A DNA stretch of 64,000 nucleotides from NCBI RefSeq assembly GCF_001593385.1, contig NZ_LUVZ01000001.1, forward strand, positions 1 to 64,000. Reading direction: 5' to 3'. Shown piece by piece: positions 25,891-35,452 of this stretch; within the stretch, counting starts at the first letter, position 1; each line of letters begins with the position of its first letter. The position numbers and the translations under genes are program-made. The DNA comes from Chryseobacterium cucumeris. Lineage in GTDB: Bacteria > Bacteroidota > Bacteroidia > Flavobacteriales > Weeksellaceae. The notes beneath the pieces are model-generated. The model was not told the DNA's origin and searched no databases. It was given only the letters and a program-made list of their open reading frames with translations.

Positions 25891-28394
25891 GAAATTTCTC
25901 CAAAACGGCAACGTTGGAGAGTAAATTTCCACTGCTTGCTATAGAAAACAATTGCATTATTTCAAAAGATGCGGACATCACGGTTTGTTTTAAGGTCAAA
26001 CTTCCAGAATTATTTACGATTGCCTCGGCTGAGTATGAAGCCATTCATTCAGCATGGTTCAAGGCGATTAAAACGCTTCCTGACTATACCGTCGTTCATA
26101 AACAGGACTGGTTTATCAAGGAAAATTATAATCCTGACCTTTCGAGAGAAGGTCAAAGCTTTCTCTCAAAATCTTTTGAAAGGCATTTCAATGAAAGACC
26201 TTTTTTAAATCATTATTGTTATCTGTTCATTACGAAGACCTCCAAGGAAAGAATACGGATGCAGAGTAATTTTTCATCTTTGTGTAAAGGTAAACTGATT
26301 CCGAAGGAGATTAAGGACAAAGAGGTAATCAGCCGTTTTCTGGAGGCTGTCGATCAGCTTGAGCGGATTATGAATGATAGTGGTTATATCCATTTGGAGA
26401 GAATGACCGAGGATGAAATTTCAGGTACTGTAGAAAAATCAGGACTCCTGGAACAGTATCTCACTTTATCTCGTGAAACCCATCCTTCATTGCAGGACAT
26501 TAAGCTGGGTCCGGAAGAAATGCGGATCGGCAACAACCGTCTCAGTATGCATACCTTATCGGATACCGATGATTTACCAGGTACCGTTTCATCACACAGC
26601 AGATATGAAAAGCTAAGTACAGACCGTAGTGATTGTTTACTGTCTTTTGCATCTCCGGTAGGGCTTTTATTAAGCTGCAATCATCTATATAATCAATATT
26701 TGTTTATTGACAACAGTGATGAAAACTTGTCTAAGTTTGAAAAATCTGCAAGGAATATGCATTCCCTGGCAAGGTACAGCAGAGCTAATCAGATCAATAA
26801 GGAATGGATTGAAAAGTATCTGAATGAAGCACATTCTTTTGGTTTACAATCGATACGTGCCCACTTTAATGTAATGTCCTGGTCTGACAATCCTGCCGAG
26901 TTAAAACAGTTGAAGAATGATACAGGAAGTGCCTTAGCTTTGATGGAATGTAAGCCCCGTCACAATACAACAGATACAGCCACTCTGTACTGGGCAGGAA
27001 TTCCCGGAAATGCAGGTGATTTTCCGAGTGAGGAAAGTTTCTATACATTTATTGAGCCAGCGCTTTGCTTCTTTACTGAAGAAACGAACTATCAGGATTC
27101 TCCTTCTCCTTTCGGAATCAAGATGGCCGACCGTCTAACAGGGAAACCAATTCACCTGGATATTTCCGATCTTCCCATGAAACAGGGAATTATTACGAAC
27201 AGGAACAAGTTTATCCTTGGGCCTTCAGGAAGCGGTAAATCCTTTTTCACGAACCATATGGTCAGGCAGTATTATGAGCAAGGGGCTCATGTTCTGCTTG
27301 TCGATACAGGAAACTCTTATCAGGGATTGTGTGAACTGATCAAAGGTAAGACAAAAGGCGAGGATGGAGTGTATTTCACTTATACAGAGGACAATCCAAT
27401 TGCATTTAATCCATTTTATACTGATGATGGAGTTTTTGATATCGAAAAACGTGAAAGTATTAAAACACTGATTCTCACTTTATGGAAAAGAGATGATGAA
27501 CCGCCTACACGATCAGAAGAAGTCGCATTGTCCAATGCGGTAAGCGGCTATATAGAAATGATTAAGACGAGCGAGCAGCATCCCTCATTTAATGGATTCT
27601 ATGATTATGTCAAGGAGGATTATCAAAAAGTGTTGGAGCAGAAAAAGGTCAGGGAAAAAGACTTTGATATTGCCAACTTTCTCAATGTATTGGAGCCTTA
27701 CTATCGGGGTGGGGAATATGATTACCTGCTCAATTCAGAAAAGCAGCTGGATCTGCTATCCAAGCGTTTTATTGTTTTTGAAATCGATGCCATTAAAGAT
27801 CATAAGATTCTGTTTCCCATTGTGACCATTATCATTATGGAAGTCTTTATCAATAAGATGAGAAGACTAAAAGGAATTAGAAAACTGATCCTTATTGAAG
27901 AAGCCTGGAAGGCGATTGCCAAAGAGGGAATGGCAGAGTATATCAAATACCTGTTCAAGACTGTCAGAAAATTCTTTGGAGAAGCCATTGTAGTGACTCA
28001 GGAGGTCGATGATATTATTCATTCACCTATTGTGAAGGAAAGCATCATTAATAATTCAGACTGTAAGATCCTGCTGGATCAGCGTAAATACATGAATAAG
28101 TTCGATGACATCCAGGCAATGCTCGGACTAACGGATAAAGAAAAATCTCAGGTATTATCTATCAATATGAACAATGATCCGAAACGACTGTACAAAGAGG
28201 TTTGGATCGGATTGGGGGGAACGCACTCTGCAGTCTATGCTACTGAAGTGTCTACTGAGGAATACCTTGCGTATACCACCGAAGAGACGGAAAAGATGGA
28301 AGTAATGAATCTTGCATCAGAACTTGATGGTAATGTAGAGCATGCCATCAAGAGGATTTCTCTAAAGAGAATCAAATCAATCAAAGACAATTAA
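25887..28394 (+). CDS. traG: TraG, VirB4-type conjugation ATPase
   Basis: 835 residues, the usual length. Walker A FILGPSGSGKSFFTNHM near residues 446-462, Walker B KLILIEEAWKAIAKEG near 670 and the VTQEVDDII motif. It powers assembly of the type IV secretion channel. It overlaps traF by 4 bp and is followed by traI after 19 bp. No defects are seen. Confidence 0.93.
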   Translation: MRNFSKTATLESKFPLLAIENNCIISKDADITVCFKVKLPELFTIASAEYEAIHSAWFKAIKTLPDYTVVHKQDWFIKENYNPDLSREGQSFLSKSFERHFNERPFLNHYCYLFITKTSKERIRMQSNFSSLCKGKLIPKEIKDKEVISRFLEAVDQLERIMNDSGYIHLERMTEDEISGTVEKSGLLEQYLTLSRETHPSLQDIKLGPEEMRIGNNRLSMHTLSDTDDLPGTVSSHSRYEKLSTDRSDCLLSFASPVGLLLSCNHLYNQYLFIDNSDENLSKFEKSARNMHSLARYSRANQINKEWIEKYLNEAHSFGLQSIRAHFNVMSWSDNPAELKQLKNDTGSALALMECKPRHNTTDTATLYWAGIPGNAGDFPSEESFYTFIEPALCFFTEETNYQDSPSPFGIKMADRLTGKPIHLDISDLPMKQGIITNRNKFILGPSGSGKSFFTNHMVRQYYEQGAHVLLVDTGNSYQGLCELIKGKTKGEDGVYFTYTEDNPIAFNPFYTDDGVFDIEKRESIKTLILTLWKRDDEPPTRSEEVALSNAVSGYIEMIKTSEQHPSFNGFYDYVKEDYQKVLEQKKVREKDFDIANFLNVLEPYYRGGEYDYLLNSEKQLDLLSKRFIVFEIDAIKDHKILFPIVTIIIMEVFINKMRRLKGIRKLILIEEAWKAIAKEGMAEYIKYLFKTVRKFFGEAIVVTQEVDDIIHSPIVKESIINNSDCKILLDQRKYMNKFDDIQAMLGLTDKEKSQVLSINMNNDPKRLYKEVWIGLGGTHSAVYATEVSTEEYLAYTTEETEKMEVMNLASELDGNVEHAIKRISLKRIKSIKDN

Positions 28395-28413
28395 TCAACA
28401 CCTATTTACACCC

Positions 28414-29046
28414 ATGAAAAATTTAATCATTAAAACAGTAGTGATAGCATTCTTCGCTACCTTCGCCTTTGCTAAAGCACAATTTGTCGTTACCGATCCC
28501 GCTAATCTTGCATCAGGTATTTTAAACTCTGCCAATGAAATTGTGCAGACTTCATCAACGGTATCGAACGTAGTAAAAAGCTTTAATGAAGTCAAGAAAG
28601 TTTACGAACAAGGTAAGGAGTATTATGACAAGCTGAAAGCTATCAATAATTTGGTAAAAGATGCCAGAAAAGTACAGCAGACTGTTTTGCTCGTAGGAGA
28701 TGTTTCCGAGATGTATGTCAATAATTTCGGTAAAATGCTCAATGACCCGAATTTTAATGCACAGGAATTATCTTCCATTGCCAATGGGTATTCTGCGTTA
28801 CTCACTGAAAGCACTGAGCTGCTTAAAGAACTGAAGGAAATTATTACCTCTAATGGTCTTTCTTTAAATGATAAAGAAAGAATGGATGTCATTGATCGGG
28901 TTTACAAAGAGGTCAAGGAATATCATAATCTTGTCAGATACTATACCAACAAAAATATTTCAGTGAGCTATTTGAGAGCTAAAAAGCAGAACAATACCAA
29001 AAGAGTATTGGATTTGTACGGAACCTCTAACCAAAAATACTGGTAA
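28414..29046 (+). CDS. traI: TraI, DUF4141 periplasmic conjugation protein
   Basis: 210 residues with a signal peptide (cut after AFAKA) and the DUF4141 mature sequence FVVTDPANLASGILNSANEI, followed by long helices. This is a VirB5-like periplasmic part of the mating channel. It is followed by traJ with a one-base gap. Confidence 0.88.
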   Translation: MKNLIIKTVVIAFFATFAFAKAQFVVTDPANLASGILNSANEIVQTSSTVSNVVKSFNEVKKVYEQGKEYYDKLKAINNLVKDARKVQQTVLLVGDVSEMYVNNFGKMLNDPNFNAQELSSIANGYSALLTESTELLKELKEIITSNGLSLNDKERMDVIDRVYKEVKEYHNLVRYYTNKNISVSYLRAKKQNNTKRVLDLYGTSNQKYW

Positions 29047-29047
29047 T

Positions 29048-30040
29048 ATGGAGCCTACGAATTTACATGAGGTTCTACGATCAGTATATGAGGAAATGAT
29101 GCCTCTGTGTGCTGATATGGCAGCCGTAGCAAAAGGAGTTGCGGGTTTAGGAGCCTTGTTTTATGTAGCCATCAAAGTTTGGCAGGCCTTAAGCCGTGCT
29201 GAGCCCATTGATCTGTTTCCGATGCTCAGACCATTTGCCATAGGGATCTGCATCATGTTTTTTTCAACATTGGTGCTCGGAAGTATCAATGGTGTTTTAA
29301 GCCCTATTGTTCAGGGAAGTCATTCGATGTTGGAAGGTCAGGTTTTGGATTTAAATGAATTACAAGAGAAAAAAGATCTTCTGGAGAAAGAAGCCATGCT
29401 TAGAAATCCGGAGATGGCTTATCTGATCTCCAATGAAGAGTTTGATAAAAAGCTGGAAGAGCTTGGATGGTCACCTTCTGATCTGGTCACCATGTCCGGT
29501 ATGTATATCGAAAGAGAAATGTTTACCATCAAGAAAGACATACGGGACGGCTTCAGAGAGTTTCTGGAGATTCTTTTTCAGGCTGCCGCGTTGGTCATTG
29601 ATACGATACGGACATTTTTTCTGATTGTACTTTCCATATTAGGCCCCATTGCTTTTGCACTTTCAGTCTGGGATGGTTTTCAGACCACTTTAATCCAATG
29701 GCTGACAAGGTACATCAGTGTGTATCTCTGGCTTCCTGTTGCTGATATTTTCAGTTCAATACTGGCCAAAATACAGTCACTCATTTTAGAACGGGATATT
29801 GAAATGCTGGCCGATCCCAGCTTTATTCCAGACACTTCCAATACGGTTTACATCATTTATATGGTGATCGGAATTATAGGATACTTTACCGTACCTACGG
29901 TTACCGGATGGGTTATACAAGCTGGAGGAGGAGGAAACTTTATGCGCAATGTCAATCAGACCGCGTCAAAGTCAGGAAATATTGCGGGAGCAGCCGCAGG
30001 CTCAGCAACAGGTAATATTTCAGGAAGATTATTAAAATAA
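29048..30040 (+). CDS. traJ: TraJ, VirB6-like inner membrane protein
   Basis: 330 residues with multiple membrane helices, LGALFYVAIKVWQALSRAEP near residue 40, and a Gly/Ala/Ser-rich C terminus (AGAAAGSATGN). The pattern is that of TraJ of Bacteroidetes conjugative transposons, the polytopic VirB6-like core of the inner membrane complex. Confidence 0.9.
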   Translation: MEPTNLHEVLRSVYEEMMPLCADMAAVAKGVAGLGALFYVAIKVWQALSRAEPIDLFPMLRPFAIGICIMFFSTLVLGSINGVLSPIVQGSHSMLEGQVLDLNELQEKKDLLEKEAMLRNPEMAYLISNEEFDKKLEELGWSPSDLVTMSGMYIEREMFTIKKDIRDGFREFLEILFQAAALVIDTIRTFFLIVLSILGPIAFALSVWDGFQTTLIQWLTRYISVYLWLPVADIFSSILAKIQSLILERDIEMLADPSFIPDTSNTVYIIYMVIGIIGYFTVPTVTGWVIQAGGGGNFMRNVNQTASKSGNIAGAAAGSATGNISGRLLK

Positions 30041-30051
30041 AATACAATACT

Positions 30052-30675
30052 ATGGAATTTAAATCATTAAAGAATATTGAGAGTAGCTTTAAGCAGATCC
30101 GGTTATTTACGCTGGTATTTACCGTGCTTTGTTTTGGAGTTGTAGGAGTGGTTGTATTTAAATCATATCAGTTTGCCGAAGAGCAGCGCCAGAAGATTTA
30201 TGTGTTGGATAATGGTAAATCTCTGATGGTGGCACTTTCTCAGGATATGTCCATCAACAGGCCTGTTGAAGCCAGAGAGCATGTCAGAAGATTTCACGAA
30301 CTGTTTTTTACGGTGGCACCTGATAAAAATGCTATTGAAAGCAATGTGAAAAGAGCATTCAATCTTGCTGATCAATCTGCATTTAATTACTATAAAGACC
30401 TTCAGGAAAAAGGATATTATAACCGGATCATTTCCGGGAATATTCAGCAGAGAGTAGAGGTAGACAGCTTAGCTGCAGACTTTGACAGTTATCCTTATAC
30501 CGTAAAAACCTACGCAAGACAATTTATCATCAGGTCAAGCAACCTTACCATAAGAAGTCTGATTACAAACTGCTCATTGGTTAATTCAGTAAGGTCTGAC
30601 AGCAATCCTCAGGGATTTACCATTGAGAAATTCAACGTCCTTGAAAATAAAGATATTGAAACTGTAGAACGCTAA
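30052..30675 (+). CDS. traK: TraK, VirB8-like conjugation protein
   Basis: 207 residues with one N-terminal membrane helix (FTLVFTVLCFGVVGVVVF, about 19-36) and a periplasmic domain. Motifs include VEAREHVRRFHELFFTVAPD and GNIQQRVEVDS, characteristic of TraK. It bridges inner-membrane and outer-membrane parts of the channel. Confidence 0.92.
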   Translation: MEFKSLKNIESSFKQIRLFTLVFTVLCFGVVGVVVFKSYQFAEEQRQKIYVLDNGKSLMVALSQDMSINRPVEAREHVRRFHELFFTVAPDKNAIESNVKRAFNLADQSAFNYYKDLQEKGYYNRIISGNIQQRVEVDSLAADFDSYPYTVKTYARQFIIRSSNLTIRSLITNCSLVNSVRSDSNPQGFTIEKFNVLENKDIETVER

Positions 30676-30685
30676 AAGCCCTCTT

Positions 30686-30955
30686 ATGAAAAGAATAACA
30701 GATAAAATAGAATATTACGCTTTGAAAGCTGATAACCGTTGGAAAATTCTTCCTTTTAAGCGACAAAGATTATTAACCAAGCTTTTTTTCGCAGGATATG
30801 CTTTGCTCACTTTACTGGTAATTGTTAGCATCTGCATGTCGACAAGTCAGAGGAATAATGAAATATCGATCAATCATATTGATGGAATTTCTAAAAAAAC
30901 TCAAACGAAGGATACCATACAAGCTGATAAGACTAACTTATTAATTAAGAAATAA
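30686..30955 (+). CDS. traL: TraL-like small membrane protein (DUF3989-type position)
   Basis: 89 residues with a basic N terminus, one membrane helix (LFFAGYALLTLLVIVSICM, about 32-50) and a short polar tail. Position between traK and traM and the topology match TraL. Confidence 0.75.
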   Translation: MKRITDKIEYYALKADNRWKILPFKRQRLLTKLFFAGYALLTLLVIVSICMSTSQRNNEISINHIDGISKKTQTKDTIQADKTNLLIKK

Positions 30956-30959
30956 AAGG

Positions 30960-32258
30960 ATGAAAGATTCTGAAAAAATAAAAATTACAGAAAATGAGCT
31001 AACCAAGAATGATAATGGGATAGGAGATCATCCCAAAGCGAAGTGGGAGCAGCTTAAAAAGCCAATGATCTATTGTTTAATGGCTTTATTATGTGCGATT
31101 TGTTTGTATCTGATTTTTAAACCAAAAAAGAGCAATACGATTGTTGCAGAGGAAGGCCTTAATGCTGCCATTCCCCAGGCAAAAGACGGTCAACTGCAGT
31201 CTGACAAGCAGAAAGCTTATGAGCAACAACTTTTGGAACAGAAAACTGAAGAAAAGAGAAATGCTCTTACTGCATTATCTGATTATTGGACAGATGAAAG
31301 TGAAGTTAATCAAAATGCCGGATCATCCTTATCAATAAGTAAATCAACTGATTTATCTCGTTCAGAACAGAATGCGGTCAACAGTTATCGAAATGCGCAA
31401 CAGGCCTTAGGTTCTTTCTATCAGCAGGATAGTCAGGAAGTCAATGATCTGAGAAAGGAAATTTCCAGATTAAAGAAGGATGCGATACAGAATAATTCTG
31501 TTCCTGCAGACCTCGGAATCAACGATCAGTTGGAACTGATGGAAAAATCCTACCAGATGGCGGCAAAATACCTTCCTTCTGCTTCGAAAGAAGAGACTAT
31601 ACCAACGGAAAAAGAAGAAACAAAGCCATCGAATGACAAGAAGGTTAAGATTACTCCAGTGAAAGCTGCGCATCCCGTAATAGTTTCATCTTTGTATAGA
31701 GAATTTGACAGTGCTTTTATTCCAGCATTGAATCATAAGAGATTTTTTGATGTACAAAGTGATAGAAAAATATCAATTCAATCTAAGAATGTGATAAAGG
31801 GAATTGTTTCTGAAACCAAAACATTAGTGGATGAAAGTACTTTATCAATCATGCTTTCAGAAGCTATGCAGTTGGAGCGGATAGAAATTCCTTCAGGCGC
31901 ACTGCTCATTGCCACAAGCAAATTTCAAGGAGGCAGGCTTCAGCTGAAAATAAGTTCAATTGGATATGATGGCAGTATTTATCCTGTGGAAATTAGTGTT
32001 TATGATAACGATGGTCAGCCAGGACTGAATGTTCCTTATTCACCTGAACAAAATGCAGTCAATGACATTGTAGCGAATATGAGTCAGACTTCAGGAACGA
32101 ATATTATGATGACCCAATCAGCCGGGCAGCAGATTGCGTCGGACTTAAGCAGGGGAGTTATACAGGGAGTGTCCGGTTATTTTCAGAAAAAAGTCAGACA
32201 GCAGAAGGTAACGGTAAAAGCAGGTCATCAGATTTTACTTGTGCCAAAGAATAACTAA
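30960..32258 (+). CDS. traM: TraM conjugation protein
   Basis: 432 residues. One membrane helix (MIYCLMALLCAICLYLIF, about 36-53) is followed by a Gln/Glu/Lys-rich linker and the conserved C-terminal domain (LERIEIPSGALLIA ... YPVEISVYDNDGQPGLNVPYS), a VirB10-like pattern. It spans the periplasm in the transfer complex. Confidence 0.9.
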   Translation: MKDSEKIKITENELTKNDNGIGDHPKAKWEQLKKPMIYCLMALLCAICLYLIFKPKKSNTIVAEEGLNAAIPQAKDGQLQSDKQKAYEQQLLEQKTEEKRNALTALSDYWTDESEVNQNAGSSLSISKSTDLSRSEQNAVNSYRNAQQALGSFYQQDSQEVNDLRKEISRLKKDAIQNNSVPADLGINDQLELMEKSYQMAAKYLPSASKEETIPTEKEETKPSNDKKVKITPVKAAHPVIVSSLYREFDSAFIPALNHKRFFDVQSDRKISIQSKNVIKGIVSETKTLVDESTLSIMLSEAMQLERIEIPSGALLIATSKFQGGRLQLKISSIGYDGSIYPVEISVYDNDGQPGLNVPYSPEQNAVNDIVANMSQTSGTNIMMTQSAGQQIASDLSRGVIQGVSGYFQKKVRQQKVTVKAGHQILLVPKNN

Positions 32259-32273
32259 TTAAATCAATAAAAC

Positions 32274-33176
32274 ATGAACACACTAAAGAGTTATTATATT
32301 TTAGGAATTCTACTGCTGCTTATCATAAGCAGCAGGTCATTTGCTCAGGATTCCACTACTTCTTATCTTCCTTTAGAAGAGGCACGGTTAATACCGTTCA
32401 GAATGGAGGTGACCTATAATAAAACATCACATCTCTTATTTCCATCACCCATTCGATATGTTGATCTTGGAAGCGATCTCTTGGTTGCTAATAAGGCAGA
32501 ACCTATTGGAAATGTTCTGCGGGTTAAGTCGGCGGTAAGAGATTTCGAAGAAGAAACCAATTTTTCAGTCATTACTGAAGACGGTAAATTTTATAGTTTC
32601 GATGCATTCTATAGTCCTTATCCGACAGTACTCAGTTATGATTTATTAAAACTGCAGAGAGATACGGAGCGACAATATTCAACAGATGTTTTATTTGAAG
32701 ATCTTAAAGGAAGCTCATCTACGCTGACAGATCTTATTATGGAAAATCTTTACCAGAAACACAAGAGAACTATTAAGCATATTGTTTCCAAAAGTTATGG
32801 AATTCAATTCTCAGTCAGATCATTGCATGTCAATGATAACAAGTTTTATTTCACCTTGGAGATTGAAAACTCCAGTAATGTGGCATATACGATCGAATGG
32901 GTTAACTTCAGGATTGTTGAAAAGAAGAACTTAAAACGTACGGTTTGTCAGGACAAGGTATTAGAACCCATTCGTATGTATTTTCCTACGATGACGGCTT
33001 CCGATCATTCGAACATCTTAGGAATTTATCTATTGGATCAGTTTACGCTTCTAAAAGATCAGATTTTGGAAATCGAAATTTTGGAAAAGAACGGGGGAAG
33101 ACATCATAAAGTACGGCTTAAAAATAAAGATCTGATTCATGCAAGGCTGATAAGAGATTACAAAAAGATCAAATAA
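32274..33176 (+). CDS. traN: TraN, DUF4138 conjugation protein
   Basis: 300 residues with a signal peptide cut after SFAQ. DUF4138 features include SHLLFPSPIRYVDLGS near residue 45 and VANKAEPIGNVLRVKSA. A VirB9-like partner of TraM at the outer membrane. In most elements TraO, TraP and TraQ follow; here they do not. Confidence 0.9.
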   Translation: MNTLKSYYILGILLLLIISSRSFAQDSTTSYLPLEEARLIPFRMEVTYNKTSHLLFPSPIRYVDLGSDLLVANKAEPIGNVLRVKSAVRDFEEETNFSVITEDGKFYSFDAFYSPYPTVLSYDLLKLQRDTERQYSTDVLFEDLKGSSSTLTDLIMENLYQKHKRTIKHIVSKSYGIQFSVRSLHVNDNKFYFTLEIENSSNVAYTIEWVNFRIVEKKNLKRTVCQDKVLEPIRMYFPTMTASDHSNILGIYLLDQFTLLKDQILEIEILEKNGGRHHKVRLKNKDLIHARLIRDYKKIK

Positions 33177-33177
33177 A

Positions 33178-33282
33178 ATGAATAAAATGTTTTTACCCAC
33201 AATTTTTATGCTTGCCGGTAATATTTTACTTTTTGGATTTACGATTGTGTCGGAAATGAAAAGAGACAGAATTTCTGTTTGA
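33178..33282 (+). CDS. 34-aa single-helix membrane peptide after traN
   Basis: ATG 33178, one base after the traN stop, to TGA 33282. The peptide is mostly one membrane helix (MFLPTIFMLAGNILLFGFTI) with a charged tail (SEMKRDR). Close spacing to traN and a plausible helix support a real gene, but its size leaves doubt. It may be a small accessory subunit or the remnant of a lost downstream tra gene. Confidence 0.45.
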   Translation: MNKMFLPTIFMLAGNILLFGFTIVSEMKRDRISV

Positions 33283-33458
33283 TAATAAAAATTAATGAGT
33301 GTAGAGGTCAGTATTTTGGCCTCTTTTTCTTTTTTTAGCACATTAAAGTCACGAAAAATAGTTATTGCGAATATTATTGATATTCAATAGATTTGAATAC
33401 GATCTGATTCAAAATAGAATGAAGGGATCATCAATAAAAACTAAAACCAAATTATATT

Positions 33459-35216
33459 ATGGAAAAGAAAGCTTCCTTAATCAATTGTCATGCTCATATT
33501 TTTACGGGTGATCATGTTCCTCCCTACTTAGCCAAAACATTTGTTCCATGGCCTTTGTATTATATTTTGTCTCTATCAATAATTGTTAGGGGATTTAGAT
33601 TCTACTTTGACACTCTCGAGAAATACAGGTTTAAACCAAGATACAAGCGCATTGAAGCCTTATTATATCATATCAGGATTCAGGCTAGCAGAACGGTAGT
33701 AGGAAAAATAGCAGCTATTTTACTGGGAGTAGTTTTAGCAATAAATGTATTTTATATTATTTATAATTGGATTGGTTTAATAGGCTTTGCGCCTTCAATT
33801 TTAGGTAAAGAGCTACTTAAGATAAGGTCTTTCTTGGAATCTTATCATCTAGTACAAAATTTCCAATCATTTTATATCCAGATAATATTGGTTCTTATTT
33901 TTTTGATACTTTTTAAAAGTGGTAGAAATTTTATTTTTTTCATCCTAAAAAAAATATATGCTTTTTTAGGAATTCTTCCTGGAAGGCAGACTAAAGAACT
34001 TTTGGAGAGGTATTTAAATATAGGAAGGTATGCTTTTCATAGACAGCAAAGTTCTACCTATATGGATCTTCGAGATCAATACCCTAAAAATACCGGATTT
34101 GTTATCCTTCCAATGGATATGGAGTATATGGAAGCTGGAAAGTTAAAAAAAGGAGGCGGTTATCTTGATCAGATGGCAGAACTTGTTAAGCTAAAACAAA
34201 ATAAAGAGTTTTCAGATTTTATTTTTCCTTTTGTTTTTGCAGATCCAAGACGTTTAGAAGAACAGGATAATTATTTTAACTATGAGATTAGAAATAACCA
34301 TGTTGAACTATTGGATTGTCGTGTAAAAGAATATATTATGGATCATCATTTTAGTGGATTTAAGATTTATCCTGCTTTAGGATATTATCCATTTGATGAA
34401 AAGCTACTGCCCTTATGGAAATATGCTGCAGATAATAATTTACCTATCATGACCCACTGTATAAAGGGGACAATTTTTTACAGAGGAACTAAAAAGAAGG
34501 AGTGGGATAGACATCCTATTTTTCAGCAAAATATCGGAAGTGAATTGTATGAGCCACTTTTGTTGAAACAAACTAAGAATATTGATTTTATAAATAATTT
34601 CACACATCCGCTAAACTATTTATGTTTGCTGGATGAAACACTGCTGAGAAAAGTGGTGAAGGATGCAAAAGATCCTAAAATTCGCGAGTTATTTGGATAT
34701 ACTAATGAAGAAACTGAGCTCGCCAGTAATTTAAGCAAACTAAAGATTTGTTTTGCACATTATGGTGGAGATGATGAATGGAAGCGGTTTCTCGAAATGG
34801 AACGCTATGATTTCAGTAAACAGATCATTACACATCCTGATAGAGGGATTAAGTTTTTTCCAGAGAAAAATGAAAAACCAACTCCTGGAAAAATGGAACA
34901 ATTATGGAAATATGTTGATTGGTATTCCCTTATTTCAAGTATGATGTTACAGTATGAAAACGTTTATGCAGATATCAGCTATATTGTACATAGTGATGAA
35001 ATCCATCCTTTACTGAAACACTCATTAAAGAATGTAAAGCTTAAGGATAAAATACTTTTTGGTACCGATTTTTATGTTGTGAGAAATCATAAAACTGAAA
35101 AATATATGTTAGCGGAATGTTATCATAACCTTGGTGATGTGGAGCTAGATACGATTGCCTATATTAATCCTAAACGTTTTTTGTTTAACAATATTCATGG
35201 TGATATTAAAATTTAG
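33459..35216 (+). CDS. Membrane-anchored amidohydrolase-family protein
   Basis: 585 residues. It begins with the metal-binding NCHAHIF motif of amidohydrolase-2/TIM-barrel hydrolases (about residues 9-15). Two hydrophobic segments (about 76-106 and 128-172) follow, and the rest of the barrel resumes at about 200: FKIYPALGYYPFD, PIMTHC (metal His), CFAHYGGD and ILFGTDFYV (C-terminal catalytic Asp). The membrane segments are thus inserted between the first strand and the rest of the fold, which is unusual. It lies just past the tra genes and is probably cargo. Substrate unknown. Confidence 0.75.
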   Translation: MEKKASLINCHAHIFTGDHVPPYLAKTFVPWPLYYILSLSIIVRGFRFYFDTLEKYRFKPRYKRIEALLYHIRIQASRTVVGKIAAILLGVVLAINVFYIIYNWIGLIGFAPSILGKELLKIRSFLESYHLVQNFQSFYIQIILVLIFLILFKSGRNFIFFILKKIYAFLGILPGRQTKELLERYLNIGRYAFHRQQSSTYMDLRDQYPKNTGFVILPMDMEYMEAGKLKKGGGYLDQMAELVKLKQNKEFSDFIFPFVFADPRRLEEQDNYFNYEIRNNHVELLDCRVKEYIMDHHFSGFKIYPALGYYPFDEKLLPLWKYAADNNLPIMTHCIKGTIFYRGTKKKEWDRHPIFQQNIGSELYEPLLLKQTKNIDFINNFTHPLNYLCLLDETLLRKVVKDAKDPKIRELFGYTNEETELASNLSKLKICFAHYGGDDEWKRFLEMERYDFSKQIITHPDRGIKFFPEKNEKPTPGKMEQLWKYVDWYSLISSMMLQYENVYADISYIVHSDEIHPLLKHSLKNVKLKDKILFGTDFYVVRNHKTEKYMLAECYHNLGDVELDTIAYINPKRFLFNNIHGDIKI

Positions 35217-35361
35217 AAAGCGGGAGTTCAATTTCCATTTTTAATAGAAGGAATATAATGACATCAATTGGAATTTATTGACTATAAGAAATAGTCCACT
35301 ACAAACTGAAATGTTTTTGATATATATTCAAAATGTTATCAAATGTATTACGTAACATCTA

Positions 35362-35405
35362 TGCAAAAAGATGGACACGATTATTCTCGTGTCCATCTTT
35401 TTGCA
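35362..35405. terminator. Strong bidirectional terminator
   Basis: A perfect 19-bp stem (tgcaaaaagatggacacga and its complement at 35387-35405) with a 6-base loop, between the convergent amidohydrolase and RadC-like genes. Confidence 0.85.
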
Positions 35406-35406
35406 A

Positions 35407-35438
35407 AAAAATCGATAATTTTAAAATTATCGATTTTT
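35407..35438. repeat. 32-bp perfect palindrome
   Basis: The half-site aaaaatcgataatttt (35407-35422) is followed at once by its exact complement (35423-35438), one base after the terminator stem. It may be a second terminator for the minus-strand gene or a protein-binding site. Confidence 0.6.
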
Positions 35439-35452
35439 CAGTGAGGATAGGG

